Below are positions 24,530-34,589 of a DNA stretch of 64,000 nucleotides, one piece after another. Position 1 is the first letter of the stretch, and each line of letters opens with the position of its first letter. This stretch comes from Taudactylus pleione (Eukaryota > Chordata > Amphibia > Anura > Myobatrachidae). The stretch covers positions 28,054,501-28,118,500 of the forward strand of contig JAUIMM010000015.1 of NCBI GenBank assembly GCA_031769625.1. The letters are read 5' to 3'. The position numbers were made by a program, and so were the translations under genes. A model generated the notes under the pieces. It was given only the letters and a program-made list of their open reading frames with translations, ran no database searches and was not told where the DNA came from.

Positions 24530-24535
24530 TTTATT
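24530..24535 (-). terminator. Polyadenylation signal of the transposase gene
   Basis: AATAAA on the minus strand about 350 bases after the transposase stop codon. The two convergent transcripts thus end about 440 bp apart without overlap. Confidence 0.6.
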
Positions 24536-24885
24536 CACAACATAAATAAGAAATCAAAGTGGTCACTCCCTCAAAAAAAAACACAGTGATAAACTCAAAT
24601 ACAACACATACAAATAAAATATTTAAATTAAAAAAACAATCAAGAACTGGTTGACGAAGGACCATGCCAACATGATTCCACAAACATGGCGTTGCGATAT
24701 GGGTTCCAGAATATATGCCCCAAATCACCAGATCCAGGTTTGGTAAGGGTAGCAGGAAGTAGTGAGCGTTGGAGTGCCAAAGATTATGTGAACAAACAGA
24801 AGATGGAGAAAAAAATACAAATAAATTAGATGTTCGCAAACAAACACAAACACATTAGGTATAAACACTGTAGTTTTGGTCAAAC

Positions 24886-26007
24886 TTACCTAAAAAATCT
24901 GGCCACCACATCATCGCGTATGGCCCCCCCACATACTGACCTCCGACCAACCTCGGGGGGGCCATCCTCAGGTAAGGCATCCTCTGGCTGCATTGGGACA
25001 CCACTCCTTATGGCGATGTTGTGAAATATCCCACACAGGACCACAATTTTCGACACCATATCCGGCAAATACATGAGCTCGCCACCAGAGCGGTGGAGGC
25101 ATCTGAATCGGCCTTTTAAAAGGCCGATACAGTGCTCCACCACTTGCCTGGTGGCTGTAAGTGCGGAATTATACTCACTTTGTGGGCCTGGTGTGGGAGC
25201 CAAATAAGGAGTGAGCAGCCAGGACATGCAAGGGTATCCACTGTCTCCTGTGAAAAATAAGAGACAACATCAGGAACACTGTGTATCAAGCTTAACATTG
25301 TTATGTACTAAAGGTCTCCACTTACCCAGAAGCCACGCATCACCAGCTTGTAGGTTGGTTAATTTCTGCCATATCCCTGATTGCCGGATGACGAAGGAGT
25401 CATGTGCACTTCCTGGTAATTTAGCATTCAGGGACAGGATCTGGAGGGAGGCATCACATACCACCATTACATTCAGGGAGTGATAGTGTTTCCGGTTTCT
25501 AAATATTGCCTCCAGCTGTGCTGGAGGCTGAAGTGGTATGTGAGTACCATCCACAACCCCTAGGATGTGTGGGAAGCCAGCTATTTGGTAAAAATTGGCC
25601 TTGGCCACACAAAGGGCACCCATATCCAAAGGCATTTGAATAAAATGATGGAGGTGCTTGAAAAGTGCCTCCATCACTGCCCTCAGGATCCGGGAAAAGG
25701 AGGATTGGGAGATGCCCGCCACTATTCCCACCGTTGTTTGAAACGATCCTGAGGCACAGAAATGTAACACCGCCATAAATTGCGTCAGTGGTGGTATTGC
25801 TGTTGGACTGTCAATTTGCCGCTCAAGATCACTTTCTATTAATGAGAGAGTGTCTATGATGATTTTGGGAGGTAGACGGTAGCGTCTTAAAAATTCATCA
25901 TCGGGCATTCCAAAAAGGGTGACACGTGTTCGAAATATCTGGGGCCTTGCATGCCTACGATGCCTACGCCTGGGATGAGATTGAGGTTGGTCGGCTTCCG
26001 GGAGCAT
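24886..26007 (-). CDS. PIF/Harbinger DDE transposase (HARBI1-like)
   Basis: Two coding exons: 26007-25326 and 25247-24886, with a 78-bp intron (donor gtaag, acceptor ttttcacag). The join restores the family motif GDSGYPC, and the product is 347 residues, close to HARBI1-type proteins. A helix-turn-helix-like region lies at about 73-115 (LTQFMAVLHF, ISQSSFSRIL). The catalytic residues are present: D153 in VVDGTHIPL, D203 in LPGSAHDSF and E265 in RQVVEHCIGLLKGRF. The ATG at 26007 is the first one after an acceptor at 26035-26036 (ctttgaatttcag), so a non-coding 5' exon upstream is likely. The family excises and inserts DNA with 3-bp target duplications. Oddity: the stop TAA overlaps a good donor (ttttttag/gtaagt at 24892-24884), so splicing there could change the C-terminus. 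No stop or frameshift is seen. Confidence 0.93.
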
Positions 26008-26370
26008 GGCCAGAACAATCCGCCCCAGATCAACCTGAAATTCAAAGATTTCAAAGTAAGGCTTTTGACCCACCCCAAAACTATATTAAAACAACTTAGC
26101 TTGATGATACCATCCATTGCTGCTTACATGCCGGGGTATTGTCATGATACGTCCAAACTGAAAATAAACACCAAAATGACTTGACACATTTCACTCTGTG
26201 CATTTTTGTTTATAAATTTTGTGCTAGGCCAAAGTTAAAATATGCCAAACACCCATTTAGCAAAAGCGCAAAGCGACATTTAACACAGTACATCAAAACG
26301 GGTTGAAATGTTGGCTCAAAAAGCGAAAGATAAACCACCAAAAAGTTAGAATGATTATTAAGCTGTTTAA

Positions 26371-26495
26371 AATGTGCTAATTAGTTCGCTAATACAAGCC
26401 ACAAGAGTAACTACTAAAAATGCGCTAATTAGTTCGCTAATACAAGTCACAAGAGTAACTACTAAAAATGCGCTAATTAGTTTGCAAATACAAGA
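26371..26495. repeat. 48-bp tandem repeat, 2.6 copies
   Basis: Units begin tgtgctaattagttcgctaa at 26373 and with tgcgctaattag at 26421 and 26469, spaced exactly 48 bp. It lies upstream of the transposase gene, in the presumed 5' leader or promoter region. Confidence 0.85.
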
Positions 26496-26527
26496 TAAAA
26501 AATGGACTTACCAAGAGCAAATATCTA

Positions 26528-27004
26528 AAGGGGGGTATCCACTAGACGATAAAGTTGAATGATTGAACGATAATGATAAAATCGTTCGATAATCGTTCAA
26601 ACATCGTTTGAACATCGTTTGCAAATCGTGCAGTAATTGTTTCTAACGATGTACGATGCGCGCTCCCGCTGGTCGTTTGATCGTCTCCTCCATCGACTGA
26701 ACATGCAGGTCAATTTCACTTGATTGCTTACAAATCGTTTACACATCGTTTACACATCGTTCATGCTGAACGATCAAACGATGAACCACTGTCTGCCCAC
26801 TATAGCTGAAAGCTCTCAATCACAGATTAAAACAACATAGTTTATTGTTAGATCTTTTGCAAATCGTTTGCAAATCTTTTGCAAATCCTTTGCAAATCTT
26901 TTGCAAATCCTTTGCAAATTGTTCAGAGTGGAAGATCATATTTCAAGGGAAACTTCAAGGGAAAATCGTTAAGAGGTTGGACAGGGATAGTGGATGCCTC
27001 CCAT
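26528..27004. mobile_element. TA-flanked MITE, ATCGTT-rich (copy B), inside Harbinger
   Basis: A 477-bp element with terminal repeats AAGGGGGGTATCCACTAG on the left and ATGGGAGGCATCCACTA on the complement of the right end. TA flanks it at 26526-26527 and 27005-27006. It shares the ATMCACTAGAYGAT start and the dense ATCGTT/AACGAT content of the element at 16457-16796, so they are related. It sits between the divergent transposase and Myb-like B genes, where it could affect their promoters or be spliced out as intron sequence of the transposase leader. Confidence 0.75.
26853..26920. repeat. 11-bp tandem repeat (NTTTGCAAATC), six copies
   Basis: Six head-to-tail copies of a unit built on the palindrome TTTGCAAA, with alternating first bases, inside the MITE at 26528-27004. 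Confidence 0.9.
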
Positions 27005-27409
27005 TAGATTCAAAATCAAAAGGTCTTTGGGGTCGAAAATAAACAAAATCTAAAATAGAAGAAATTATGGATCCAAAAATTACAAAATATATGAAACACA
27101 ATGAAACAACAATTGAACAAAAGTTAGACTTCACAAAACTTACCAAATCAAGAAACGAGGTCCCAAAAATATAAACCAACAAAGATAACGGAAAAAAAAA
27201 CGCAAATATAACCAACAAACGAATCTCCAACCGCCAACTCCTTTCTACGCAATCAATAAACTCCAGCCAAGATAACCTCCAACAATCCAAAAACGCCACC
27301 TCGACTTGAGACACACCAAGCCATAAATAGTGTTTCGTTTCCCGCACAAATTAAGGAGGGATCATAGGGCCGCACAATCAATGATGCGGCCGCAAAATAA
27401 GGACGCATG

Positions 27410-27417
27410 TATAAATA
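27410..27417 (+). promoter_or_regulatory. Probable TATA box of Myb-like B
   Basis: TATAAATA 60 bases before the ATG of Myb-like B. A start about 30 bases downstream would give a leader of about 30 nt. The spacing supports it; no other evidence is available. Confidence 0.55.
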
Positions 27418-27469
27418 CGTCACGAAAACACATTCAAATTCTGGTGTATTTCTTGTTTGGACCTCAGAC

Positions 27470-28755
27470 ATGGCGACAGACCAGGGAAAAAATGCCCAAG
27501 AGTCAGGCGGTAAGTCTTTCATGCATTTTCTATCAATGATTAATTTGAAACATAAGATTAGGCAAGTTGTGATTTTGTTAATTCTGTAAATTTACACAAA
27601 TAGGTGAGGAGAATGACATGGAAGAGGCTGCTGGGCCCAGTATTCCGGCCAAAGCGGCCAAAAAAAAAAGGCAGCCACATTTCACAAGAAAGGAGATGGA
27701 GGTTTTGATCCAGAAGTGTGTGGACATCCTGCCACAGGCAGACAGGAATATGAGTCTAAGCCAGAAGTGGAGAATGTGGGAAGAGGTAGCCGTTGCTATC
27801 AATAGGGTGGGTGATTATGTCCGTCTAGCCCGGGATGTCAAACGGCGGTAAGTAAACCCTTGCCCCCCCTAAAAACAAACCCCATTTTAAACCAAAGGAT
27901 AATGGCTTCCATTTTTCCCCACAGATGGGGCGACTTCAAATATCGCCTAAAGCAAAAACTCGCGGACAGGGCTAGGCATGCAAGGGGGACAGGTGGGGGT
28001 CCCACCCCTGTGTCATTGGAGTTGATGGATTTAGAAGAGCTGGCACAGGGGTGTGTGCAGCCTGTGGAGGTGTTTGGCGTGTCCAACATGGATACGGACA
28101 TGCCAGACTTTGCGGCTCCTCATGTTGGCCCAGGTAAGTATTGTGATGTCACCAACTCTGAAATGCTATTGTGCCAATATGTAGATTCTAATGTGACTCT
28201 TTTCTCATTTTTCCAACAGAGACACAGGCGGATGAGTCTGCTCCAGAGGGAAGCCTTGGCCGCAGAATTTCTGCTGGCTCTGCAGGGGAGGAACCAGTAC
28301 ATCCGGCTGAGGACCCTGCAGAAGCCAGTCCAGGGCGTGCCCCCTCGCAGGCAGTGGGCCTCCTCACAGAACTCAATTTAAAATCGGATTTCCATACGGA
28401 GATTCTGCAGAGGATGGACGCCAGTCTGATACGGGTGGCTGAGGCCCTGGAGCAAAATGCTGCGGCCAACGTGACCATTGGTCAGGCCCTGGCGGAAAAT
28501 ACCAGGGCCAACATCCGCATCGCCGATGCCCTGGAGCAGCTCGTTCGCCAGCACATGGTGGAGCCGACCTCCCTTCCTGCCGGAACATCAGGATCCTCCA
28601 CCTCTGGCACAACATCAGCTAATCTTCCAAATGTGCCTAGCCCTGTGCCTAGTCCAGAGGCCACAACATCTGCCTCTGGACAGGCCAGCCCGATGGCATC
28701 CCGGACCCGGTCCGGCGCCCACCCTCCCCCATCCAAACGGGCGAAAAAACGGTGA
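27470..28755 (+). CDS. Myb/SANT-like protein B of the Harbinger element
   Basis: Four exons: 27470-27509, 27604-27847, 27925-28133 and 28220-28755. All donors are GTAAG and all acceptors end in AG, and the phases match. This gives 1,029 nt, or 342 residues and TGA. Residues 39-107 form a Myb/SANT-like DNA-binding domain: FTRKEMEVLIQKCVDILP, then KWRMWEEVAVAIN, then DVKRRWGDFKYRLKQKL, with the expected tryptophans. A basic patch AKAAKKKR precedes it and SKRAKKR closes the protein, both possible nuclear signals. After an acidic Pro-rich linker, residues about 215-280 (LTELNLKSDFHTEILQRMD onward) form a heptad-like coiled coil, then a Ser/Pro/Thr-rich tail. It is the standard type of Harbinger partner protein, which in known cases imports the transposase and binds subterminal DNA. 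It diverges from the transposase gene. No disruption is seen. Confidence 0.9.
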
Positions 28756-28961
28756 CAGCAATGGCGACTTTTCCCACACTCCTTCTGTGCTTGGCTCATA
28801 TTCCTTTCTGGTCAAAACTTACCTCTCCTTTCTTGTGAAATGTTTTTAATTTATTTTTGTACGTTTATGTTAGCAGTTATTGATTATTTATTTTTGTTAA
28901 AAAGTATCTTTGCCAGAAAAAAAGAAAACAAAATATTATGCCAATTGGTTTGTGTTTAAAC

Positions 28962-28967
28962 AATAAA
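28962..28967 (+). terminator. Polyadenylation signal of Myb-like B
   Basis: AATAAA about 205 bases after the TGA stop, followed by a GT-rich stretch (tgtattgtgacattattgt) that could act as the downstream element. Confidence 0.65.
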
Positions 28968-29645
28968 TTTATGATAAAAATCTGACATTGTATTGTGACA
29001 TTATTGTACAAATGGGTTACATTTAATCCTGGCCCTAAAGGCAAAAACTGACACAAAAAACCATTTCATTTTTAAAAAAAAAAGGCCTCTTGAAGGAACG
29101 TTTAAAAAATCACATAACGATGCAAATTCCACAGTAAAAAAAAAAAGGGGAGCTAATTAAAACATGATGACATTATTGTCACAATAGGCCATAAACAACA
29201 AATTGAGGCCAAAAAAAACCCCCAAAAAATGTACGCCAATTGATTGTGTAATCCTGACATTAGCAGGTATGATTTCCACCTGCGTACGGTTTTGTGCTAT
29301 CCCAATAAACTGCTTTCCAAACACATACCAAGCCGGTTTTCAATACAACACTAATTGCTTTTGTGACCACCCGCGATTAATCGCTGCAACATCATGGAGT
29401 CCCGGGACGGAGGAGAAGGCCATCGCCAATGTGGTCGAGTAATCCGTCAACACCCAAAAACGCCCTGTTCTGTCAATCACATTTGACATGTCACTTCCTG
29501 TACGCTATTTTAGGAACGAGAGAAAAAAAGCTCGCAATCTGCCGTACGCACATGCGCAGTGTAACACCGACGCATGCGCGGTTAGTCAACATCGGAACGC
29601 AACGAGCGTACTGTTGGTAACGTGCGGCTCTGAATGAGGGCCATT

Positions 29646-30864
29646 ATCAGGAGAATTTCCCAGTATATATCTAAAAACCACATGTCTAAAGTTTAAAGTG
29701 TGGAGATGGTAGAGCGGAAACCAGTATGTATTCTTCTCTTAGAGTAGGGGACAAATAAGGAAATGAGGACAGGAGTTACCTTGTATTAAATATATATAAG
29801 AAAATGATGTGATGCAGATGGTATGTTTGGCTTCACAGTGATTGGTAGAGATGGACATATTGATCACAAAACAGCATTTTTACTGTGTATTCGTCACCGA
29901 GGGCCGATGGAAGATGCCTCTCCGTAAAATTTGCGAAATTGCTACTATAGGATAATTCAACAGAATATACTGCGCTCAGCTTCTATGTTGCATTCAAGAA
30001 GTATAGTGACATAAACCTTGACTGATATGAACTGCGCACTGAACACAATAGCTGATGTAACATATATACAGTATCAAGGATGCAAACAAGGAATATGACA
30101 TAAGCTTTTACTTGTATCGAGTAAAAAAGAAAAATAATACATGCAGTAAGTACGAATGGGTTAAATCATGAATGGCATATTGCACTAATGGAATGCACCA
30201 AGGTAAGGGTATAATACCACAAGTCTCAATCATCCATATAACATATGATATGGTGTACATCAATATATCTGATCATAAAATCATGTGGCAGAAAAAGAAA
30301 AGGTATATATCGGTACTGTAGAAACTTCAATACTTCAGTAGATGTGCTGCTGATACTGGGTCACGGCTGGTGTGGTTCTCGATCATCAGTGTCGGTACTA
30401 GTAGAGGATGGATAAAATTGGGTATGTTGGGTGATGGTAGTAATCGCCTGTAATCGACCTGTGTGGTCTTCATGGGGCAAGGAGTACGGTAATAACTGAC
30501 AAGGAGGAGCTCCCACAGACTGTCTTATCCTTGGGCACAAATACTGGCGGTACACCTGGGCCCTTAGTCCGTAGATTTGCAGAAAAATATTGGTGCTGTA
30601 GTTGGTTGCTTTGTTTCTGAGTTATGTAGCAAAATGTCTGCCCGCCATTTACAGCGCATCACCATTGTGCTCTGGAAAATGTGACAGTTGGTGAACTCTC
30701 CCTGTGCACCTGCTGGATGACCTGGAACATGTGACCTACTAATTAGTCTAGAAACTGCGACAGTTATTTGCAGCCACATATATCAGCCCCTCTTGCGGGG
30801 ACCTCAATCACCATCTGCTGTGTTATTTCATTATTCAGTTAGCCGTGCTTTGTTTACAATAAAC
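29646..30864. other. No gene seen
   Basis: AT-rich DNA to the right of the Harbinger element. Short frames at 30361-30555 and 30564-30779 on the minus strand have no recognisable domain. The last ~200 bp lead directly into the Helitron-like fragment and may be part of it. Confidence 0.5.
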
Positions 30865-31206
30865 ATGGTTAGAGGCCGGCCCCGAGGACTTCGACGTGGT
30901 GGAATGCTTACAGGTCGCGCAGACCGCACAGATAAAAAATCTTACTGTCAAGTATATTATCATCACAACCAACGTATAACAAGATCAACTGATACTCCGA
31001 TTGCTTTAGACATGACATAATTGCCAAAATACTACTCTTTGGGTCCAATGGACGTGCAATGTGTGATCTGTGGTGCCCTACACTTCTTGGCAGAGGAGAT
31101 TAACAGCCGTTTTTCATACTACTGTCACAATGTGGTTGTTCCATCATATTTAGCAGAACTCCTTATGACAAATACCCTCAAATTACAGACTCATTATCCC
31201 CATAAT
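30865..31206 (+). pseudogene. Helitron replicase-helicase, N-terminal fragment
   Basis: ATG at 30865 opens MVRGRPRGLRR, then a basic region, an in-frame TAA at 31018-31020, and in the same frame LPKYYSLGPMDVQCVICGAL, then HFLAEE and SYYCHN. The block L-G-x-M-D-x-x-C-x-x-C-G-A-L-H-F-x-x-E with later C-H residues is the zinc-finger-like signature at the start of Helitron proteins, which replicate by rolling circle. Similarity ends near 31206, and neither the Rep HUH domain nor the helicase follows. It is a short dead relic of one element, about 114 codons with one stop. Confidence 0.75.
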
Positions 31207-31269
31207 ATCCTCAATAACCAATATCCATAATATCCTCCATGGATTCACCACCACCACCTGGGTTCACTA

Positions 31270-31270
<1 letters not shown>

Positions 31271-31308
<38 letters not shown>

Positions 31309-31309
31309 A
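31271..31309. repeat. (ATT)n microsatellite
   Basis: About 12 ATT units to the right of the Helitron fragment, then AT-rich sequence. The stretch 31310-31865 holds no recognised gene. Confidence 0.95.
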
Positions 31310-31865
31310 ATATAAAAAAATATCAGCAGAATCATATGTAACAAAAGGATTCAGAGCAAAATCGCAATGTGAAAACCACTGTGGAATGCAAAGCTACAGT
31401 AGTTTAGAGATGCAATGGTTTGTATTTCAGCTTATCGTAAATTTGTACAGCAACTCCCTGAAATCTGAAGCATTACGCATGTGCCTGGAAGAAGCAGAGC
31501 ATATGCAGCCAGCCAAACCACAAACAACACCTATTACCATAAGAGAGGATTACAATTACTCAATTAAAATATATCATATATTGTGATCCATTTACTTACA
31601 CGTGTAGAATAATGACTAATCATTAAAGATTCAGTAGAAGTGGGATGTGATGAAGGCTCCTGGTCACTACTAACAAGTAGAACAAGAAAAAGGAGGAGCT
31701 GCACTACATGGGAGACCTTCCCATATTTGGGTGAGGTCTCAGATTCCCCTCTCTAATATGAGACATGCAATAAACAGGAAGAAGAAAATCTGATAAATAT
31801 TTGCGATATTTGAATGATACATATGACAATATCGTATTTCTACTATTTTTCAATTGCAAAACAAA

Positions 31866-32275
31866 GGGCGGGATGTATTAACGGGGAAAATGCGGTAAAA
31901 CCCCCGAAAATGCAGTTTTCGGGGGTTTTACAGCATTCCCCATATTACCGCAATCCCATATCGTCCTGGTGGGTAACGCCAATGGAAGACCATGGGCTTC
32001 TTATCGGGACACTGCCCCTTGGGAAGGTTCTGATCTGATCCGTCCCATCACCCCCCGCAGGCCTTCTGCGCATGTGCAGAAGGATGCCAGAAGGACTTCT
32101 GGGTGTTAAACCCGGAACTCCCTCTGTCCGGAGACATCGCAAAGAACAGCTTGTATCAGGAGAGATGTCCTTTGCGATATTCCAGGTACATACCGCCGTA
32201 ATGAACCAGGGTGTGTACCCGAAGACAGGCGGGATGTACCGCATTGCAGAATGCGATGCTTAGTACATCCCACCC
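31866..32275. mobile_element. MITE with GGGYGGGATGTA ends
   Basis: A 410-bp element with left end GGGCGGGATGTATTAA and complement of the right end GGGTGGGATGTACTAA. An internal second copy of GGCGGGATGTAC lies near 32228. A strong hairpin at 31892-31931 pairs TAAAACCCCCGAAAA with its complement. No flanking duplication is clear (AAA against TGG), so the superfamily is undecided; GG ends and size are like Harbinger MITEs. Confidence 0.65.
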
Positions 32276-32698
32276 TGGATTTGCAAAGTTGGTAAAGATT
32301 TACCAAAATATACTCATATCTGTAATTGCAGCTAAACGTGTTTCCACCTAATACTAAAACAATGGTGTAAATATAAGAATAAGGAATACCGAGAAACTTG
32401 CGCTCCAATTCAATAGTGCAGCACAAAGCAATGAGGTGGTCACACACCCATAATAGTCGTGTAGAGGAAAAAGTACTGGCAATTGTGCGCACCCTCCGGG
32501 GTGATACCATTCCAAGATATATGTCCTTAATCTTCATGTTAACCATGCAGAATGTCTGTCTTCTTATTTTCTCCACTCCTCTCCTTCTTCATTATACCTG
32601 TTATAATTCTCTGGAAGAATGATGGTACTTCCAACTTTTCCTCTCCCATTAGGAACGATAATATAAGGGTATATATAGTGCAGTATTGTCTATAAATA
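32276..32698. other. No gene seen
   Basis: AT-rich DNA between two MITEs. A minus-strand frame reaching 32576 runs across the MITE boundary and has no recognisable domain. Confidence 0.5.
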
Positions 32699-32706
32699 CA
32701 TGTGAT

Positions 32707-33026
32707 CAGGGGCGCCGAGAAGGGGGGAGGGTGTGGGTACAATTTACCTGGGCCCGGGCTTCCAGAGGGGTCCAGGTCCAGCGTCGCCCCCCCCTCTTTC
32801 CCTCGCAGGAGCCCAGTGGGAGATTGCTCACGGTTGCTAACTCCTCTGCCTGAGCGGGGGGGAGTGATCACACTGATCGCGCCCCCCTGACTTTGCGCTG
32901 GGCTGAGGAGCTCACAGTGCCCCTCCCCAGCACTTTTTTTTCCCCTCAAGGGGACGTGGCCACGCCTCCCTCGATTAGACCACGCCGCCTCTTTACCTGA
33001 GCCCGGCATCGCTCTCTACGGTCCTG
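32707..33026. mobile_element. hAT MITE (8-bp TSD CATGTGAT)
   Basis: A 320-bp GC-rich element with ends CAGGGGCGCCGAGA and, on the complement, CAGGACCGTAGAGA. The exact 8-bp duplication CATGTGAT at 32699-32706 and 33027-33034 is diagnostic for hAT-type insertion. It has no coding capacity. The frames across it on both strands are shadows of GC-rich sequence. Confidence 0.9.
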
Positions 33027-33034
33027 CATGTGAT

Positions 33035-34102
33035 TTAAAACATCCAAAAAATAGCCACAATATTAGCCACAATAATAATAGGCAGAGCAGCGTACCAGAA
33101 TGAGTGGGGTGCTCATATAACACACCCTACCAAGCACGTACAAAGTTTTACCAGCAACCTTCCAGATTTAGGCACTGGTAATCCTTCAGGTTCAGTTGAA
33201 TCGTATCGCCCCGCATGTTGCGCACAATTGCAAATGGGGTAAATATGTAATCTATTATTGACTGTTTTTATTTGCAAATAATTAAGAAAGAAATTAAAGT
33301 TATTTTGTTTATTTTACATTTTATGTTGGTTGCAATTGCTGAATAAGACCATTTTGATCCCTTGCGGCATGAAAATAAATAACCTGTAAATATGCCCTAG
33401 ACATATGTTTCTATGGGATTGCGATGTGGCCACATGAATAAATCTCCGGAATGTCTAACTTTCCTGAGCTTAGGCCATCAGCTAACACTATCATTAGAAG
33501 ATGCTGGCTATAGATGCCAATGGATTTCTTTACGTAAAAGTTCTTGGAGGAGGACTAGAAGGATCTGCATATACATTTCTAACACCGAATAAGAAACTCG
33601 GAAATAAAGTAATCTCTGGGATAGTTGGTTTTCACGCAGGTGCAGAGCCGGCTCCAGGTGGAGCAACTCTCTGTGCCAGTTTCAGTCGGGGCCCTTTACA
33701 CGTCCAAAAAGGGGGCATAGCCTAATTTCCATAAACCATGCCCCCTAAATAATGTTATTTGGGGGCATGCCTGTATGACACGCCTGCTGTTTTATGTCAG
33801 GCTGGGGGTGAGCCCAGCACTCCGTCAGCAGCTGGGCTGCCCACAGTCGTCTCCCTGCACTGAATGGGCGCCACGCTTATGCACGCTGCATCCATTCAGC
33901 TTCACCGGCAGCGCTGCTCTCTGCTTAGCAAGGTGTCACGTCAAGAATATTTTCATACATGCCGGCGGGACTAAGCTGCTGTAATAATTGCATATTGAAT
34001 GCGATTATTGATACTTACTGCCCTAGAATTCCTGTGGTCCTACAACTAAATTACATTAAACATAATGGGACTGACGGATAGTTAGACAGAAATGGGGCGT
34101 AC
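33035..34102. other. No gene seen; possible old GC-rich repeat at 33640-33975
   Basis: The left part is AT-rich and featureless. At 33640-33975 the sequence turns GC-rich with inverted words (gggggcat and atgccccc; cccagcact; cagctggg), as in many MITEs, but I could not find matching ends or a target duplication. Confidence 0.4.
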
Positions 34103-34105
34103 AGT

Positions 34106-34586
34106 GGCCCTGATTCAGAGCCGGACGCTCTGACCAGAGCGCTCGCTCTGAATCAGGGCCGCTCTATTTAAATTTGGAGCGGCCTTTGGGACGCTCGCAT
34201 TGCTGTGGGTTACCACCCACAGCATATGCGAGCGTCCATGATGATGGTCGCGATTGTCTTGCGACGAGACCCTGCAGTAGGGTCTCGCTGCCGCAAGCCC
34301 AGGAGTGATTTTGGCTCTATCAGAGCTACTCCCGGTAGGCGTTCCCATGGGAACGTCTCCGTCTGGCAGCCACGCCCCCAGCACGCCCACCAAAGGGGGC
34401 GTGCTGTCACTCACCATCGACAGCACGCCCCCTTTGGTGCGAGATCCGGAGCGACAGCTTGGCTGTCGCTATCCGGGTATCGCGCATGCGCACGACGGAG
34501 CTCCCTCCGTCGTGCACATGCGCATTTGGGTACCATCGACCCGCTTGCGAGCATCCTGCACTCGCGAACGGGTCTGAATGAGACCC
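34106..34586. mobile_element. Harbinger-type MITE (TSD AGT)
   Basis: A 481-bp element with left end GGCCCTGATTCAGAGCC and complement of the right end GGGTCTCATTCAGACCC. AGT is duplicated at 34103-34105 and 34587-34589. The interior repeats the palindromic GC-rich modules of 18437-18984 in reverse order (the GGGGGCGTGCTGTC hairpin, GCGCATGCGCACGACGGAG, and TGTGGGT with ACCCACA), so both are copies of one family. Confidence 0.9.
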
Positions 34587-34589
34587 AGT

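Larger units (their letters stand above)
21931..29642. mobile_element. PIF/Harbinger element with three genes (TSD ATT)
   Basis: A 7,712-bp element. Both ends share the 14-bp terminal repeat GGCCCTCATTCAGA, followed by CCC on the left and GCC on the right, and ATT is duplicated at 21928-21930 and 29643-29645. Gene order is Myb/SANT-like A (+, 22604-24060), transposase (-, 24886-26007), Myb/SANT-like B (+, 27470-28755). The transposase converges with A and diverges from B. All three have open, splice-compatible exons and an AATAAA, so the element looks potentially autonomous. Stretches without genes are 21931-22600 (left subterminal region, CCAAT at about 22541), 24093-24529 (between convergent polyA sites), 26128-27409 (divergent promoter region holding a MITE and small tandem repeats) and 28968-29642 (right subterminal region). 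Confidence 0.92.

Noticed and set aside
25116..25298. 60-codon minus-strand frame over the transposase intron
   Set aside because: It is out of frame with the transposase; the splice join restoring GDSGYPC explains the region better.
31866..32275. Claiming a Harbinger superfamily for this MITE
   Set aside because: The ends are clear but no target duplication matches, so the superfamily is left open.
33640..33975. Possible further MITE
   Set aside because: GC-rich with inverted words, but no matching ends or target duplication could be found.
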